Origin: Cristatella mucedo | Lineage: Eukaryota > Bryozoa > Phylactolaemata > Cristatellidae | Direction of reading: 5' to 3' | Assembly: GCA_009760855.2 (NCBI GenBank) | Contig: WPIO01000087.1 | Coordinates: 208,501-272,500, forward strand | Length of the DNA stretch: 64,000 nt | In this document: positions 1-11,000 of the stretch, piece after piece | How the letters are laid out: every line of letters starts with the position of its first letter | How positions within the stretch are numbered: position 1 is the first letter of the stretch | The notes under the pieces: model-generated | What the model saw: only the letters and a program-made list of their open reading frames with translations | Database searches by the model: none | What the model was told of the DNA's origin: nothing | Made by a program: the position numbers and the translations under genes

Positions 1-1949
1 TGGGAGCAGCTCTTGGGCAGTGGCTCGACCTCTCCCTGGACTGTCGTCTGCTTGGGCCTACCCAGAATGCCAAGCCTGCTCCCCTGCCAAACCCCTCAGA
101 CTATCGGTCAAAGGAGCTACGAGGCCGCGTTGAGGAGATGTTGCAGTCACTGACCACCCACCACCCCTCCCAGCTGCTCTCGGAGGGGGAAGGGTAGGGC
201 AGCAGAAGGGCACAAGCTAAGAATATACTACTCAGCGGCGGCTCCGACGTAGAGCATTTCAAAGGAGGTGACAGCATGCAGGCTTCGTCAGCAGGCAACA
301 TCTGCCAGTGCACTCCACTGTTTTAATGAAGCAATCCAAAAGGGCTTTAATGCATAAGCACGTGCTCAATTGCACGGGCCACCTAAGTGAGCTGGCTGCT
401 CCATTGTTTACCACATCGGACAGAAAGCAGTGAGCAAGGAGGCATACATCCAGATAGCCCTAGTCCAAAGATTCTCATTAACACCCACGGCCTGTCGAGA
501 TTAATTTCCCCAGCCTAGAATGCTGAAAATCAGCCATCTGTGAACCACTCTCTAAAAGGAGGAGCAATAAATGAGCACTCAGAGGGGATCCACCAATGCA
601 GCCTAGCAGCAGCAGCAGCAGCCCTCGGGCAGATGGAGCTGAGTACATGGCAGCAGTGATAGTCTGTGCTGGTCGATGTGAGCACGTAATGGCCATCGGC
701 CCCCTTCTCCTCCTGGGTAGCTGCTGACAGCTGCTGTATCTACAGGCTGGCAGGTGACAGGAATACCCAGACTAGCCCAACTCACAGCCACAGGGTTTTG
801 CATGGTACTATTCGTCGGCGATTCATACTTGAGCTGCTATATTGTTTGCCTCGGATCTAAATTTAAATAACATTAACACATTTGCATAGCACGCTAAGAA
901 AACTGAATTGCTTCGTCGGTACTTCGTAAAGGCCCAAAAGAAAGCCTGTCGACCAAATTAAAGATGGCAACATGCACAATTGCAGCCCCAACGAGCGAAT
1001 TGGAAGTTAATGCTGTGAGAAACTGGTGGGCTCCTAGCTTGGCTGGAAATGCCATCAGGTCAGTGGATGTTGTGATATAGGTTGCTAGCTAGTTCCAGGC
1101 TTGGGTGCATTAGAACTCAATGTAAGGTTTCCGGAGGATATGAGGTAGGTTCGAGCCACAGCTACACGACCAAAGTCAGAGTAGGGGCGGATGAAGGGAA
1201 AATTCGTGACATGACCTTGAATTCGATGTGCAGCAGGGTGCCAGAGAACCAATGGAGAAAAGTGATGTAATGAGGCAGCTGGAAACATTCACGGCAGACA
1301 ATAAAGATAAGTATTTATGGCGCCCTGACAGAATTAAATCTCTTTCTAGGCACTCCCCACCCTAGGTGGGAAAAAGCCTATCAACTAATTTGCGACGACA
1401 GCACATGCAATGTACCAGGCATAGGCACTTACAGGATGATCCCCAGCGAAACAGTGATGCTAGCACATTCTTAGTACATAAAGACACGACGAAGGATTAG
1501 ATATTCATTAACATTTGCTGTTAGGAACACGTGTTTTTTTTAGTTTTGCTCATGACTTATAATGTCGTTGAAGTCGAGGAGGTGGCGTGACAAGACTAAT
1601 GCTCCGTTCTGCACAACCCGAAACCCTTACCAATACACCGTATCCTATGACTGGCAATGCTGGGCGCCGCACTAGCCACTGCCAGCAGCAACGCAACATC
1701 GGCTGCCCTCTTTCTTCTGTCATTTTGACTTCTCAAAGGCTACAGTAACCTCGCCACCCATTAACCCATCACATTCCACTGACACAGCCGGGAGCAGTGT
1801 CCTTCTCCTGAGGGCAAGGCTGCAGAGGCTGGTGCCTAAGCCGGCCGGCGCTTTTGGTCACGGCACACACACATTCTGCCCGAAGATAGCCGGGAAGTCC
1901 AAGCATGACCTTTGCCGAGCTCTTACACGGCGTCGTCTGCCCGTTTCAG
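1..1949. other. unassigned DNA upstream of the SLC10-like exon
   Basis: No exon or family-level match could be supported here. The longest open frames are short and lack recognisable domains. A segment near 1295-1365 (GGCGCCCTGACAGAATTAAA and on) resembles the reverse complement of the LINE A tail. The rest probably holds introns of the SLC10-like gene, but that is inference. Confidence 0.4.
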
Positions 1950-3190
1950 GCCTCGGGCCCCTATGGCTGCTTGCGATCGGTCGCTACCTGGGCGACGTCG
2001 GCAAAGACCCAGCAACGGCAGTGGGGGCAGCAGCGGCTGCTGCAGCAGCAGCCGCTGCTGCCGCATCAGAGGAGTCCAGGTCGACAGCGCCGCAGTTGCC
2101 ACAGTTGCCGAACGGTGCCGCAGTCGAGCTGAGCGATGTTTCGCTGCTCATCGCAATCGCATCGCTTCTGGCCCTGGTGCTGCCCTTCATGCTGGGTGTG
2201 ATGCTGCAGCACTTTCGCCGCACGGCTGCCGCCTTCCTGCTCAACTGGGTCGTGCATCCTGCCCAGCTGCTTGCCGTGCTCGGCTTTGCCACGGTGGGCC
2301 TCTACACCAACCGCTACATCATGTCCACGCTCGATACGCCAGCGCTGCTGGCCAGCTCGGCACTGCAGCCCGTCACCCTCGCGCTAGCCGCCTTGGCAGC
2401 GTTCGCAGCCGGCGTCGACGGAGCCGCGATACGGACGATAGCAGCGGAAGCGTCTGTCTCAAACTGCGCAGCAGCAGCCGTGGTGCTGCGCTACGCACTG
2501 CCGCAGCCCGACGCCGACGTGGCCTCGGCGGTGGCCATCTACGCCCAGCTCTTTGCGCCGGTGCCTTTCGCAGCGCTGCTGCTCGCGCGGAAGCTGTGCA
2601 GCTGCGTCGCAGACTGCCTAGAGCTGCCTGTCAACAGGCTACCGCTGCCGCCGGAACCGCCGGCGGTCACCCATGGCTGCGCTCCGGCTGCTGCCGGCGC
2701 CACCACAGCGCCGCAGGGCAAGCCCGTCGGCAGGGCCGACGATGCAGGGCTGCCGAGCTCAGCGACTGTGGGTGCAAAAGGAGCGAGTGACCGGCTCGGC
2801 AGCACCAGCGCAGGGCAAGCCGGCAAGGCCATCGTTAGCGGAGGTCCCAGCTTCGGCAGCACTAAGTGCAACGGCACCGAGCTGGCGCAGCAGCAGCAGC
2901 TCAAGCTGGCCCATGTCGAGTCGGCAGCGCCAGCAGGAGGCCGCGTGGGCCCAAAGAGAAAGCTGGGCGTGTGGCTGGCTAGAAGACGCCTGGAAGACCT
3001 TGACCTGATGCAGTACACGACACAGGGTAAGCGACCGAGCACGCATGATCGGCTCCCGACGGTGCAGCCCAAGCAGTCTAAGCTCAGCATGGCCGGCAGC
3101 ATGGAGGCAAGGGCGGAAGCAGCAGCAGCAGCCGAGACCGGCGAGAGCCTGCGGCAGCGCAACAGCACACTGACGATGAGCTGCAAGTGA
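1950..3190 (+). CDS. SLC10-family (bile-acid/sodium symporter-like) transporter, 3' terminal exon, partial
   Basis: This exon encodes about 413 residues of the C-terminal half of an SLC10-type transporter. Proteins of this family move bile acids, steroid sulfates or other organic anions with sodium across membranes. An acceptor (CCGTTTCAG) ends at 1949, and the reading frame then gives LGPLWLLAIGRYLGD, which matches the family's conserved LGMMPL-type segment. Four hydrophobic segments follow, with the signature-like stretch RTIAAEASVSN and then YALPQPDADVASA. An alanine run encoded around 2028-2068 is unusual. After about 2640 the protein becomes a long low-complexity tail rich in Ala, Gly and Ser. 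The open frame starts further left at 1832 with GTG, which is not a eukaryotic start, so upstream exons must exist; I could not find them in the first 1.8 kb. AATAAA signals lie at 3458-3463 and about 3475. A strong donor-like CAGG|GTAAG at 3023-3031 could instead end this exon at 3026. The family call is from remembered motifs, not a search. Confidence 0.62.
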
Positions 3191-3457
3191 GCACATGAGC
3201 ACCTCGTGACGGCAGGCCCCTACTCAGAAGCGATGGCGGCCATCAGAAGAAGAGACACGACCCGAGCGACTTCAATAGGCCAGGTGCCTGTAGCCCAAGG
3301 TCTCCTAGGTGTTACCGAACGGCAGCTCATAGGAAGGCACCAGGCAAGAAAAGGAGGATATGGGAAGAGACCGTGACAGAGAAAGGCAAAGAGGCGGCTC
3401 TGATTCGTAGCCTACAATCTGGCACACGAAGCCATCAATGGCAGGAAGCTTGATTCG

Positions 3458-3463
3458 AATAAA
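3458..3463 (+). terminator. poly(A) signal AATAAA, SLC10-like gene
   Basis: The hexamer AATAAA lies 268 bases after the stop codon of the SLC10-like exon. A second AATAAA follows about 17 bases later. This is a plausible 3' end for that transcript. Confidence 0.4.
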
Positions 3464-3569
3464 GTGAATGCTAAAATAAATCTCGGGGTAGCAGCCTGGA
3501 GTAGCGGGCAGCAGCCGCACACGGCAGCAGGCGCAGGAGTTTCTAAAAGCTGGGTACATTAGGCAACTA

Positions 3570-4060
3570 AAAACACCGCACAGCAGACAAGAACTACAAG
3601 AGAATCAAATCTCTTCGTAGGCAATTTGCATATGCTGGAGTACAGCTTTTCCAGTATGCTGCATTAAACTACTTTACTGCATAAGTACATTAAACTACTT
3701 TAGCGTGCAGCACTGAGCTAGGGTCAGCTTCAAAACGAATGCTGCTGGAGGACTTGGTTGGGTCAGGCTACAGCTGGGGACTCTCTGGGGGCAGCCAGCT
3801 CGGCAGCGCAGTGCGCATGCGCAAAGTGCAGCCAAATTCAAAGCCGCAACAAGGTCTGCCGACTCAACATTTTACAGCCCTCCAACGTCCACATTCGATC
3901 TTTAAGTTGAGCCATGCGACTAGGATGGAACCCATCATGACAGGAAGCATCGACTCATGCAGATCTCAGCCATTGATTGAAAAGAAATGGGTACATTAAG
4001 CTGCACCAACTACTGGGCTTTGCTACACCAAATCACTCCTTACGGTCAGGCTATCGTCCA
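3570..4060. other. unassigned DNA
   Basis: There is nothing recognisable apart from a short stretch near 3601-3620 (GAATCAAATCTCTTCGTAGG) that looks like a decayed LINE/SINE tail on the - strand. No coding signal is seen. Confidence 0.3.
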
Positions 4061-4365
4061 ACAAACAAAGTGGATGTTGCGCCAGCATGCTATAACTTTT
4101 CTATCACTTTGCATCTGCCAGGAATCCGAGTGTCCTCCTCTACAATAACATTTCACTTGATGACATATCAGTGCTACAGTCAAGTTTGCCAGATTTCAGC
4201 TACATAGCATTGCAAAAATTTCAAACTTACTTAGATAAGGACACCACACACCCAGCTGGTCTATGCACTTGTGACATAGACTCCAACAACTCACTACTTG
4301 CAATCATCCTGAGTGCCTGCTATGATTGCTACAGTTTGTACAAAAACCCTGCAGATAGACCTTAA
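4060..4365 (+). mobile_element. LINE family A fragment, old and degenerate
   Basis: The + strand shows decayed homology to the post-catalytic part of the LINE A reverse transcriptase. CTTAGATAAGGACACCACAC corresponds to the CTTGTTTAGATAAGGATACC stretch of better copies at 23.85 kb and 52.9 kb. Translation gives LDKDTTHPAGLCTCDIDSNN, against LDKDTTSKLVHTFVTSHLDF elsewhere in the window. The frame has stops and many substitutions. Confidence 0.55.
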
Positions 4366-4409
4366 TGTATCTACGCATGAAACTCCATTTGTAACTCCAG
4401 GAAGCTACC

Positions 4410-4600
4410 AAGATTAGGTGGGTGTTATGCTGGAGTGTTTCCTATAGTGCATTCACAGCCGGCGTGGCATTTGGTATCCATATGGTAGCAAACCAGAGAC
4501 ACCATCTCACCACCTGGCACAAAGAGACAGTGAGAAGCTTAAGTTCAGTCAGGAGAGCAGCCGTGAAAATAAGTAATAAAGCCCAAGGTGCCACTTTCCA
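4410..4600 (-). mobile_element. LINE family B 3'-end fragment
   Basis: On the - strand this matches the 3' end of LINE B: GGTGGGTGTTATGCTGGAGT corresponds to GTGGGTGTTACGCAGGAGAG at 55.5 kb, and the downstream arrangement is the same (CCGAAAGCCGC region, then AGTGAGAAGC). It is diverged and non-coding. Confidence 0.6.
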
Positions 4601-4767
4601 ATAACGTCTAGCTTTGGCGTCAGCTGTCATAACTTTCCCCCATGTGCTGCAGCCTTTAGCTAGCTGCCAGCTCTAGCCAGCAACTTACTGCATGACTCAT
4701 GGGACCTTAATCATCACTAGCACCTCACTTTCTGCCAATGTGGATGCCATCCCCTTTAATAATAATA

Positions 4768-4925
4768 GGGTTAGCAAATTTAACTGCCTCATGCACATAG
4801 CAGAAGAACTTTAACAGATACCACCATCCCATGCAGTAGGCAATAGAGAGGATCGACCACTGCAGTACTCGAACCCACGACCTGAGGTCGTGAAGAGGGA
4901 GCACCTTACTCACGGGCTAAGACCT
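4768..4925 (-). mobile_element. tRNA-derived SINE family 2, copy a
   Basis: On the - strand there is a tRNA-like head with box B (GTGGGTTCGAGTACTGC) and a 3' end related to the TATAGTGGCAGAAG / TTTAGTAGCCTC end of the copy at 48.56-48.73 kb. It is diverged. SINEs of this kind are transcribed by RNA polymerase III and copied by a partner LINE. Confidence 0.6.
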
Positions 4926-5124
4926 TTCTCTTCTTACTCATCCGTTGAAGCTGCCAACCAGATGCCACCAACCAGTCAACAGCTACATAACCCGGCGATC
5001 CGCCAGCTGTAATACATGTATGTTGCAATGCAACTCGTATGTGGGACATCATCTCCTTTGATGCAAACCCACGGGAAGAGGATGTACAAGAGTTGGCAGC
5101 AGGAGAGATGTCGTTGCATACCAA

Positions 5125-5340
5125 TTGTGAAAGCGAGTAACTTGGTCAAGGACCGTCTACCAACAACAGTCTTCAAGTGGAAGAATGAAAAAGGTAACAT
5201 GTTGTCAACAGAGCACCTGAGGGCTCGAGGAGGCTGAAACTGGTGCAGCACTTCAGCTAGGTATGAAGAAGCCAAGCCAGGGCAGTCGACGTGGGTCAGA
5301 GTACAATTTTGCTCTCTATATCCTTTGATCCACTGGGAAC
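5125..5340 (-). mobile_element. LINE family B internal fragment
   Basis: On the - strand this matches the late coding region of LINE B. GAGCACCTGAGGGCTCGAGG, followed by AGGCTGAAACTGGTGCAGCA, corresponds to the 55.83-55.87 kb copy. The reading frame is broken. Confidence 0.6.
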
Positions 5341-5342
5341 CA

Positions 5343-5400
5343 TAATAATAATAATGCACTTGATAAAGCGCCCTCAGAGAACATCGTGGTTCCTTCAGCA
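5343..5400 (-). mobile_element. LINE family A 3' tail remnant
   Basis: ATAATAATAATAATGCACTT followed by GATAAAGCGCCCTCAGAGAA is the reverse complement of the LINE A 3' end. Only the tail is present, and it abuts a LINE B fragment. Confidence 0.65.
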
Positions 5401-6667
5401 AAGGAGATTCACAGTTAAATAAGTTGACTTTTTCTGTGGTGAACTTTGCATCAGCCTCATTATGCTACTTCTCACCAATCTGCACTGAGTCCCCATCAAG
5501 CAGCACAGCGACTGTAAGATTCATTAACTAGTTTTGATGCCCCTTCATTACCTTCCACATGCCTAGCTATTGAAAATACTTACTAATCAGGTTTTCTGTC
5601 GCACTACTTCGACTCACTTGCTTAACTCAGATCGTTTGATTGTGTCTCCAACGAGCAATACATTCATTGCAGACCTCAACTTTGTCAGTCAGTCCAATCA
5701 GTGCCTCCAATTTGTCTGTGTCCAAGCCCGATGATCACCCCGGATCGGCATCACATCACATCCCTTGACTCGACGATATTTTTAAAAGAAGCCAATATCA
5801 CTTACTACTCATAGTCTTTGCTCCATCCGTGTGAACAGCCCCCTGTCTGCTTGTGTTTGCTGAAATCATGCATGTAATCGCTAATCAAAATTATTTCTTT
5901 CCAGCACATTTATAGTGCATAGAAAGAGATTTAGTTCCCTTATGGGGGTACATACATTTATTATTATTAGCATTCTCACTCAATTTTTGCAGCATCGACT
6001 AAGCCCTCAACGACATCGACTAAAGCCTTTAATGCAACGGACTGAGTTATAATGAACATCCGTATCCCGACAGATGCTGTTGGCTCCACTCAGCAGATAC
6101 CACACACTCACGGCATAGCAGCATTTAAATAACCGTCTTTGCCCGAGTATGATGGCATGCTCATTGTTGTTTAGAGGCACTCAAACCACTGCCGCCATCC
6201 ACAGCATACACGACCGTTACAAAACCCAGCACGGCTTAGTTCCTCACACCTAGCAGACCTCTAATGAAGCCCCCGACTATGCCGCCTCATCAGGTTTTAC
6301 TTTAAATTAGCAAGCTGGCTGTCACTTCCATTTGCTCGAAGACTTTCGGCAAAATGAGCAACTCACGCATAACGATATCCTATGTCTTGTAGCCCCCTCT
6401 TCCCTTGCCTTCTATTGCTGTCCTGCTCTCTCTTTTGGGCTCCTCTTCTCACTTTCACTTTACTTGGTGAAATGTTCAGTATTGGTGGTTGCCCGCTCAC
6501 AAACAGCTGCACAAGCTTATTTGAAAGCCATAAAGCGGTCGCTCCCAGCATCACAGCTACTTAATCTGTGCGGATTAATCCTGTGCCGGATAGCGATAAC
6601 ATATGTACATGCACTCCGAGCTTCAGTTCTTTAATTGTCAACCTAAGACTCGGACAACCGACCACAT
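5401..6667. other. unassigned DNA
   Basis: No exon, RNA gene or named repeat could be supported. A short TTTATTATTATTAGCATTCT near 5957 and an AGAAAGAGATTTAGTTCCCT just before it suggest a decayed LINE A/SINE 1 tail on the + strand at about 5900-5975. The rest is plain sequence. Confidence 0.35.
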
Positions 6668-6707
<40 letters not shown>

Positions 6708-6742
6708 CTTCTCACCCACTCTTTACTCTCTCACCCACTCTT

Positions 6743-6775
<33 letters not shown>
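6668..6775. repeat. (CT)n microsatellite, two tracts
   Basis: Two CT tracts flank a duplicated CACCCACTCTTTACTCTCT spacer. Serine/leucine-rich open frames across it are artefacts of the repeat. Confidence 0.9.
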
Positions 6776-6776
<1 letters not shown>

Positions 6777-7050
6777 ATGACTCTCTATGCTTCGGTTCTC
6801 AACAGCTGTAAGGCCAAGTCTAGCAGGACTAGCACTAATGTCGAATTAGGTCTATTCCACTGTTTACAAAGGAACTCCGACCATGCGGCAATCGCTGGCA
6901 TGGCATAGGAGTAATCACTCGCTGAACTGAACAGACCGTCGGATAGAATGGCTGCTGTGATTTCTATCACTCCTTATGTACGTCAACCAGAGCGAGACGG
7001 AGAGTTAGTGGACAGAGCTGGCGGTCCGCATTTCAAGCTTACTGGGCTAC

Positions 7051-7081
7051 AGCGGCGGCGGCGGCGGCGGCGGCGGCGGGG
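7051..7081. repeat. (GGC)n trinucleotide repeat
   Basis: About nine GGC units end in a short G run. The tract lies about 940 bp upstream of the proposed TRIM23 start and could lie in its 5' region, but no transcript evidence is available. Confidence 0.85.
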
Positions 7082-8018
7082 GTAATAACTTAAAAGAGTG
7101 ACAACACACGAATACCGCCTAGATACGATCGCGCCTGAGAAAGCTGCTTGGTGGCACAGTACCGCGGTTCATTTGACAGCTCACCTGTTCACCAAACAGC
7201 TTAGTGGAAACTAGCTAAACGCAGGAATACGGAAAAGGCAATGGCTTAGTTCCGGAATTCTCATACGACAGACATGATGCACCCACGCCAAACAGATTAT
7301 GCCATAGCCGATCGAACGTTTATTGTAGGTGCAAGCAGCTGGTCAAAGAATAATGCTGCCACGCATCAGGTGCAACAGCAGAGACCTGCGACATTTGCCG
7401 CCGAGTGAATATATCTCAGCATGCCGTATGGGCGAGATCAACATGCGGGAACTCCTCGAGGCTGCGCATTTAAATAAACGTTTTCCGGGACTTGACGAGG
7501 AAGATCTCAGAATGAGTTCATTACCAGCAGCCTCCAGTGCCTGTTACTTCCTACACAGGTCAGCAACCAACGGTAATAAATTCAAAAGAAACAGGGTTAG
7601 TTTTTCTTAAAGGGACAAATCGATCAAAATTAAAATACCTTTTAATGTAAGAAGATGCTTCGGCTCAGGCGGCTTCGCGCCCTCCATAGTTTCAGTCCCG
7701 CACCTGAAATGACACACCCACTTCACTTTTCGCCGGTCTGGTTACGTGTTTGTACGCTTTTCATGCTATTAAAAACATTCCAATAATAACATTTAAGTGA
7801 TACTATTTAGATAGCCGCGTCTTCTGATGACAATATCTTATTACCTTATCTAGAAAGAAACGACGGTTCACTAGCATGACACTAATTTTAGTTGCATTAA
7901 CACTAACGTATCAAAATCAAAATGAATTTTATCTTTTATTATATTTTGACTGAAGCAAGTGTTACACTATATCGATGCTGCCGATCGAGTTTCAAAACAT
8001 CCGGTTCGTATTTTAAAC
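7082..8018. other. region upstream of TRIM23, possible promoter
   Basis: No exon could be supported. TATCGAT, similar to the insect DRE element, lies at 7970-7976, 43 bases before the proposed TRIM23 ATG. This is weak evidence because the motif also occurs elsewhere in the window. Confidence 0.3.
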
Positions 8019-8087
8019 ATGGCGTGCTCCTCCGGAGCGCCTGGCTGTTCTTCGAGAAAGGATCCCACAGCTGCCGACATGGAAAGG
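8019..8087 (+). CDS. TRIM23: TRIM23 exon 1 (start codon exon), predicted
   Basis: ATG sits in a good context (AAACATGG) and is followed by 23 codons ending in ATG GAA AGG, then GTATGC as donor. The phase (0) fits exon 2 exactly. The peptide is a short Ser/Pro/Ala-rich leader, as is usual before the RING of TRIM23. The start is inferred; an alternative first exon cannot be excluded. Confidence 0.65.
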
Positions 8088-11000
8088 GTATGCTTGGAAT
8101 CCTCTGCTGTCCCAGAAATAAACTAAGAAAAACCATCTGTAAAAATTTCCCAAAGTAGTGATCATGTTCACGCCGGTAAAGCGTTTCTTGAATGGCCTCT
8201 TTAATTCTACGGGCATTCGCTAGTTTCCTACCTCCCGAGTCCCGTGGATACACTCTTTTTTTATGCTGCCGAAAGGCTCGTCAATGCGACCTCTGTGAGC
8301 AATTTTTCTCGTTAGTCGCATTTGCCAACGGCGACAGTCGCTGTCTGTATTCGCACTTCGGACGACCGAGTAGCGTCAGGTTTTTCAGGTCCGTAGGGCT
8401 ATGCATCATACAAGCAACCTGTTATGTGAAGGAGTGAACTTGATTAATTAATCCGGTTGATTTCATCCTGCTCATAATCGTATAAGTAATCAGTCTTAGT
8501 TACATAGCTGCAAACAAATACCTTCCCGTAAGACTGGGAGGAGAGAATGCTTTATATTGCCACCTGACCTCGATAATAGCTATTACATTCTGCCCATCCT
8601 AAAGAGCTCAGCAGGAAGTTTTAGGGATTCGGAATTCAGCAAAATAGACGTTACTGTGATTATATACATTTTACGTCATCTAGATTTTTCTTGGGTTGCT
8701 CTACATGTTTATCTGCCAAGGCGGAGAGTTGCGGTTGCCGGTAGTTGTATATCTCAAACACTTTTAGTTGGTTTGATATGGCTGCTCGGTTTGCTGTTTG
8801 TCGTGCCATCTTGAACCTGTCTTTAGATTATCAATCAAATCAGGATTTTTGGCAAGTTCTGACATCCTAAAATGCCGAGCTGGTTTGGTCCAGCGGTTAA
8901 GAAGCCCGCCCTGCCAATGTCTGGCTGAGGTCGCGGGCTCGACCCCCGTCGCACATTTGAAGTGCTTGAATAGAGATTAAGTTCTCTTGGGGCGCTATAC
9001 AAATGAATTATATATAATGCCGCATGATATTTACCGTTGGCTGTCTTGATAGCTGTTTCTTTGCATAATTGAAACCTGCTCTAGGTCTTCTTTGTTGGAA
9101 CCACCTTGTACTTTCCTTCTTCAATAGTCCATCCGGTTTGTGTGAGCATCACTGGCAGTGAAGGAAACCAATTTTGCTTGTATTCTATCTAAAACTGATG
9201 TTATCTAGAGCCCGAGGCTACCTCGCCTTTTTTTTCAAACCCATAGCCCATAGCTGCTGTTAGACCCTTTGTATCGTTGCAGATTTATGAGTGTCGTGTT
9301 TGCAACGACTTGTACGCTCTCGAGGGAGATAAAGTTCCTCGTTTACTTGCGTGTGGTCACACGGTGTGCCACAGCTGCTTATTCAAGCTCTACTCTGGAA
9401 GGGGTGCAATACTTTGCCCATTTGACCGGCAAGCCACAGAAACAAATGAATCCGGTAAGACGTCGATATTTCTTGACTAACCAGCCCTCGTGAAAGGATT
9501 TAGTGTTCTCCCTTTCCAGCAAGCATATGTAAAGTGCCTAATAAAGTGCATCATCATTGCATGCATTAACGTATAATACAAAAGTTATATTAATTTAACT
9601 TCAGCAAAAGAAGTTAGGCTAGCTGGTCACCAAAGAGTTTGACCGTTTAAAGGCTGGTTAAGTCACCATGGTCTGATTTAAATTCCTGCTTCAATTTATG
9701 TTGCAAACTCACCTGTGCGATATGATTGATAGATAAGATGAGTAACTGCCATGCAACCAGAAGAATTTCTTCTCTTGTGGAATCATTCCTCATTATTTGC
9801 TTCAACTTTCATCCATAAGTTTGCCACAGGGCTCGAGCCCACGACCTCGGCCAGATCTGAGTCAGACGAGTACCTTAACCACTGTGCCAAACCAGCTCGG
9901 CATAACTTATGAAGCACCTGAATAGAGGTTAAGTTGAATTATATTTCTTTTATATCAGCGAATCATTCAGACTTATGATTGCCAGATGAATGATGAGTCT
10001 TCATATTCAGTGAGTTCAGGATACAGTATGCAGTAGTTTTATCATCTTCTGGGATTAAAAAGCGGCCAAGGTATATTTCCTTCACTGCCTTGATTAAACG
10101 TAGAGTTCGACATGATGCTTGCAGTTTTCCTTTTTTTTCTCAAAATACATATCGATATGTTATCCAAAGGAGCTTTGCTAAAGCTATTCTTCTATTTTCG
10201 GCATCTCTTTAGCTAACAGTTAAAAGTAAGGGTACATTGTAGGAATTGTGATTAGAGTGAGTGTGCTCACACAACCTGCTACCTGAATCAGGCTATTGTG
10301 TGGGGATCTTTACTCTATTAATTTATTTTGTGCTCTCAATCTGCATTAAGGGCGATACATCACATGCTTTTTCGCTGCGTTTGAACCAGGGTTTTTTTTA
10401 AATTAGAATGGAATTCAGTGCAAGGAAGAGGCATGCAGGTATGCCACAAGTAGCATCGACTTCAGCGTTTTGTCAGTCGTTTTTAGGTCCCTTCATTATT
10501 TGGCTCCAGGCTACCTATCAGATCTACTCCCCCACCAGGCTAAGCACCTGCTTTTCGGAATCTAGCTGTTTAAGCATACATCGTACAAATATCAAATCCT
10601 TGGGAGACCGTGCCTTTAGTCAATATGCTCCCTTAACCTGGAACTCACTCCCGACCTGTCACGACATCTCCTGACCTGTGCACATTAAAAAAAACTAAAA
10701 ACTCATCTATACGTGACAGCATTTAGTGGCTCCCTGCTGGTCTACTCCCCCACCAGGCCAAGCATCGTACCACCTGCTTTTCGGAATCTAGCTGTTTACA
10801 TATATCTCGTACAAACCTCAAATCCTTTGGAGACCCTGCATTTAGTTCGTATGCTCCCAAAGCCTGGAACTGACTCCTGAATTGTGTCACTGCTTCCCCT
10901 GACTTGACCACACTTAAAAATAAATTTAGAGCGTACCTATTTATCACAGCATTTAGTAGGCCCCTGTGATTCATCGTTTATGTGCTTATTCGTGCTGACA

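Noticed and set aside
1832-1949. Start of the SLC10-like open frame at 1832
   Set aside because: The codon there is GTG and the residues before 1950 do not fit the family. A clear acceptor at 1948-1949 precedes the conserved part, so this is intron.
2539-3202. Long - strand open frames (215 and 147 codons) opposite the SLC10-like exon
   Set aside because: They are shadows of a GC-rich low-complexity coding exon and have no domain of their own.
8872-8965. tRNA gene
   Set aside because: Boxes A and B are present, but no full cloverleaf can be formed and the same head recurs with a common tail, so it is a SINE. The same holds for 16166, 28440, 29810, 47930 and 48650.
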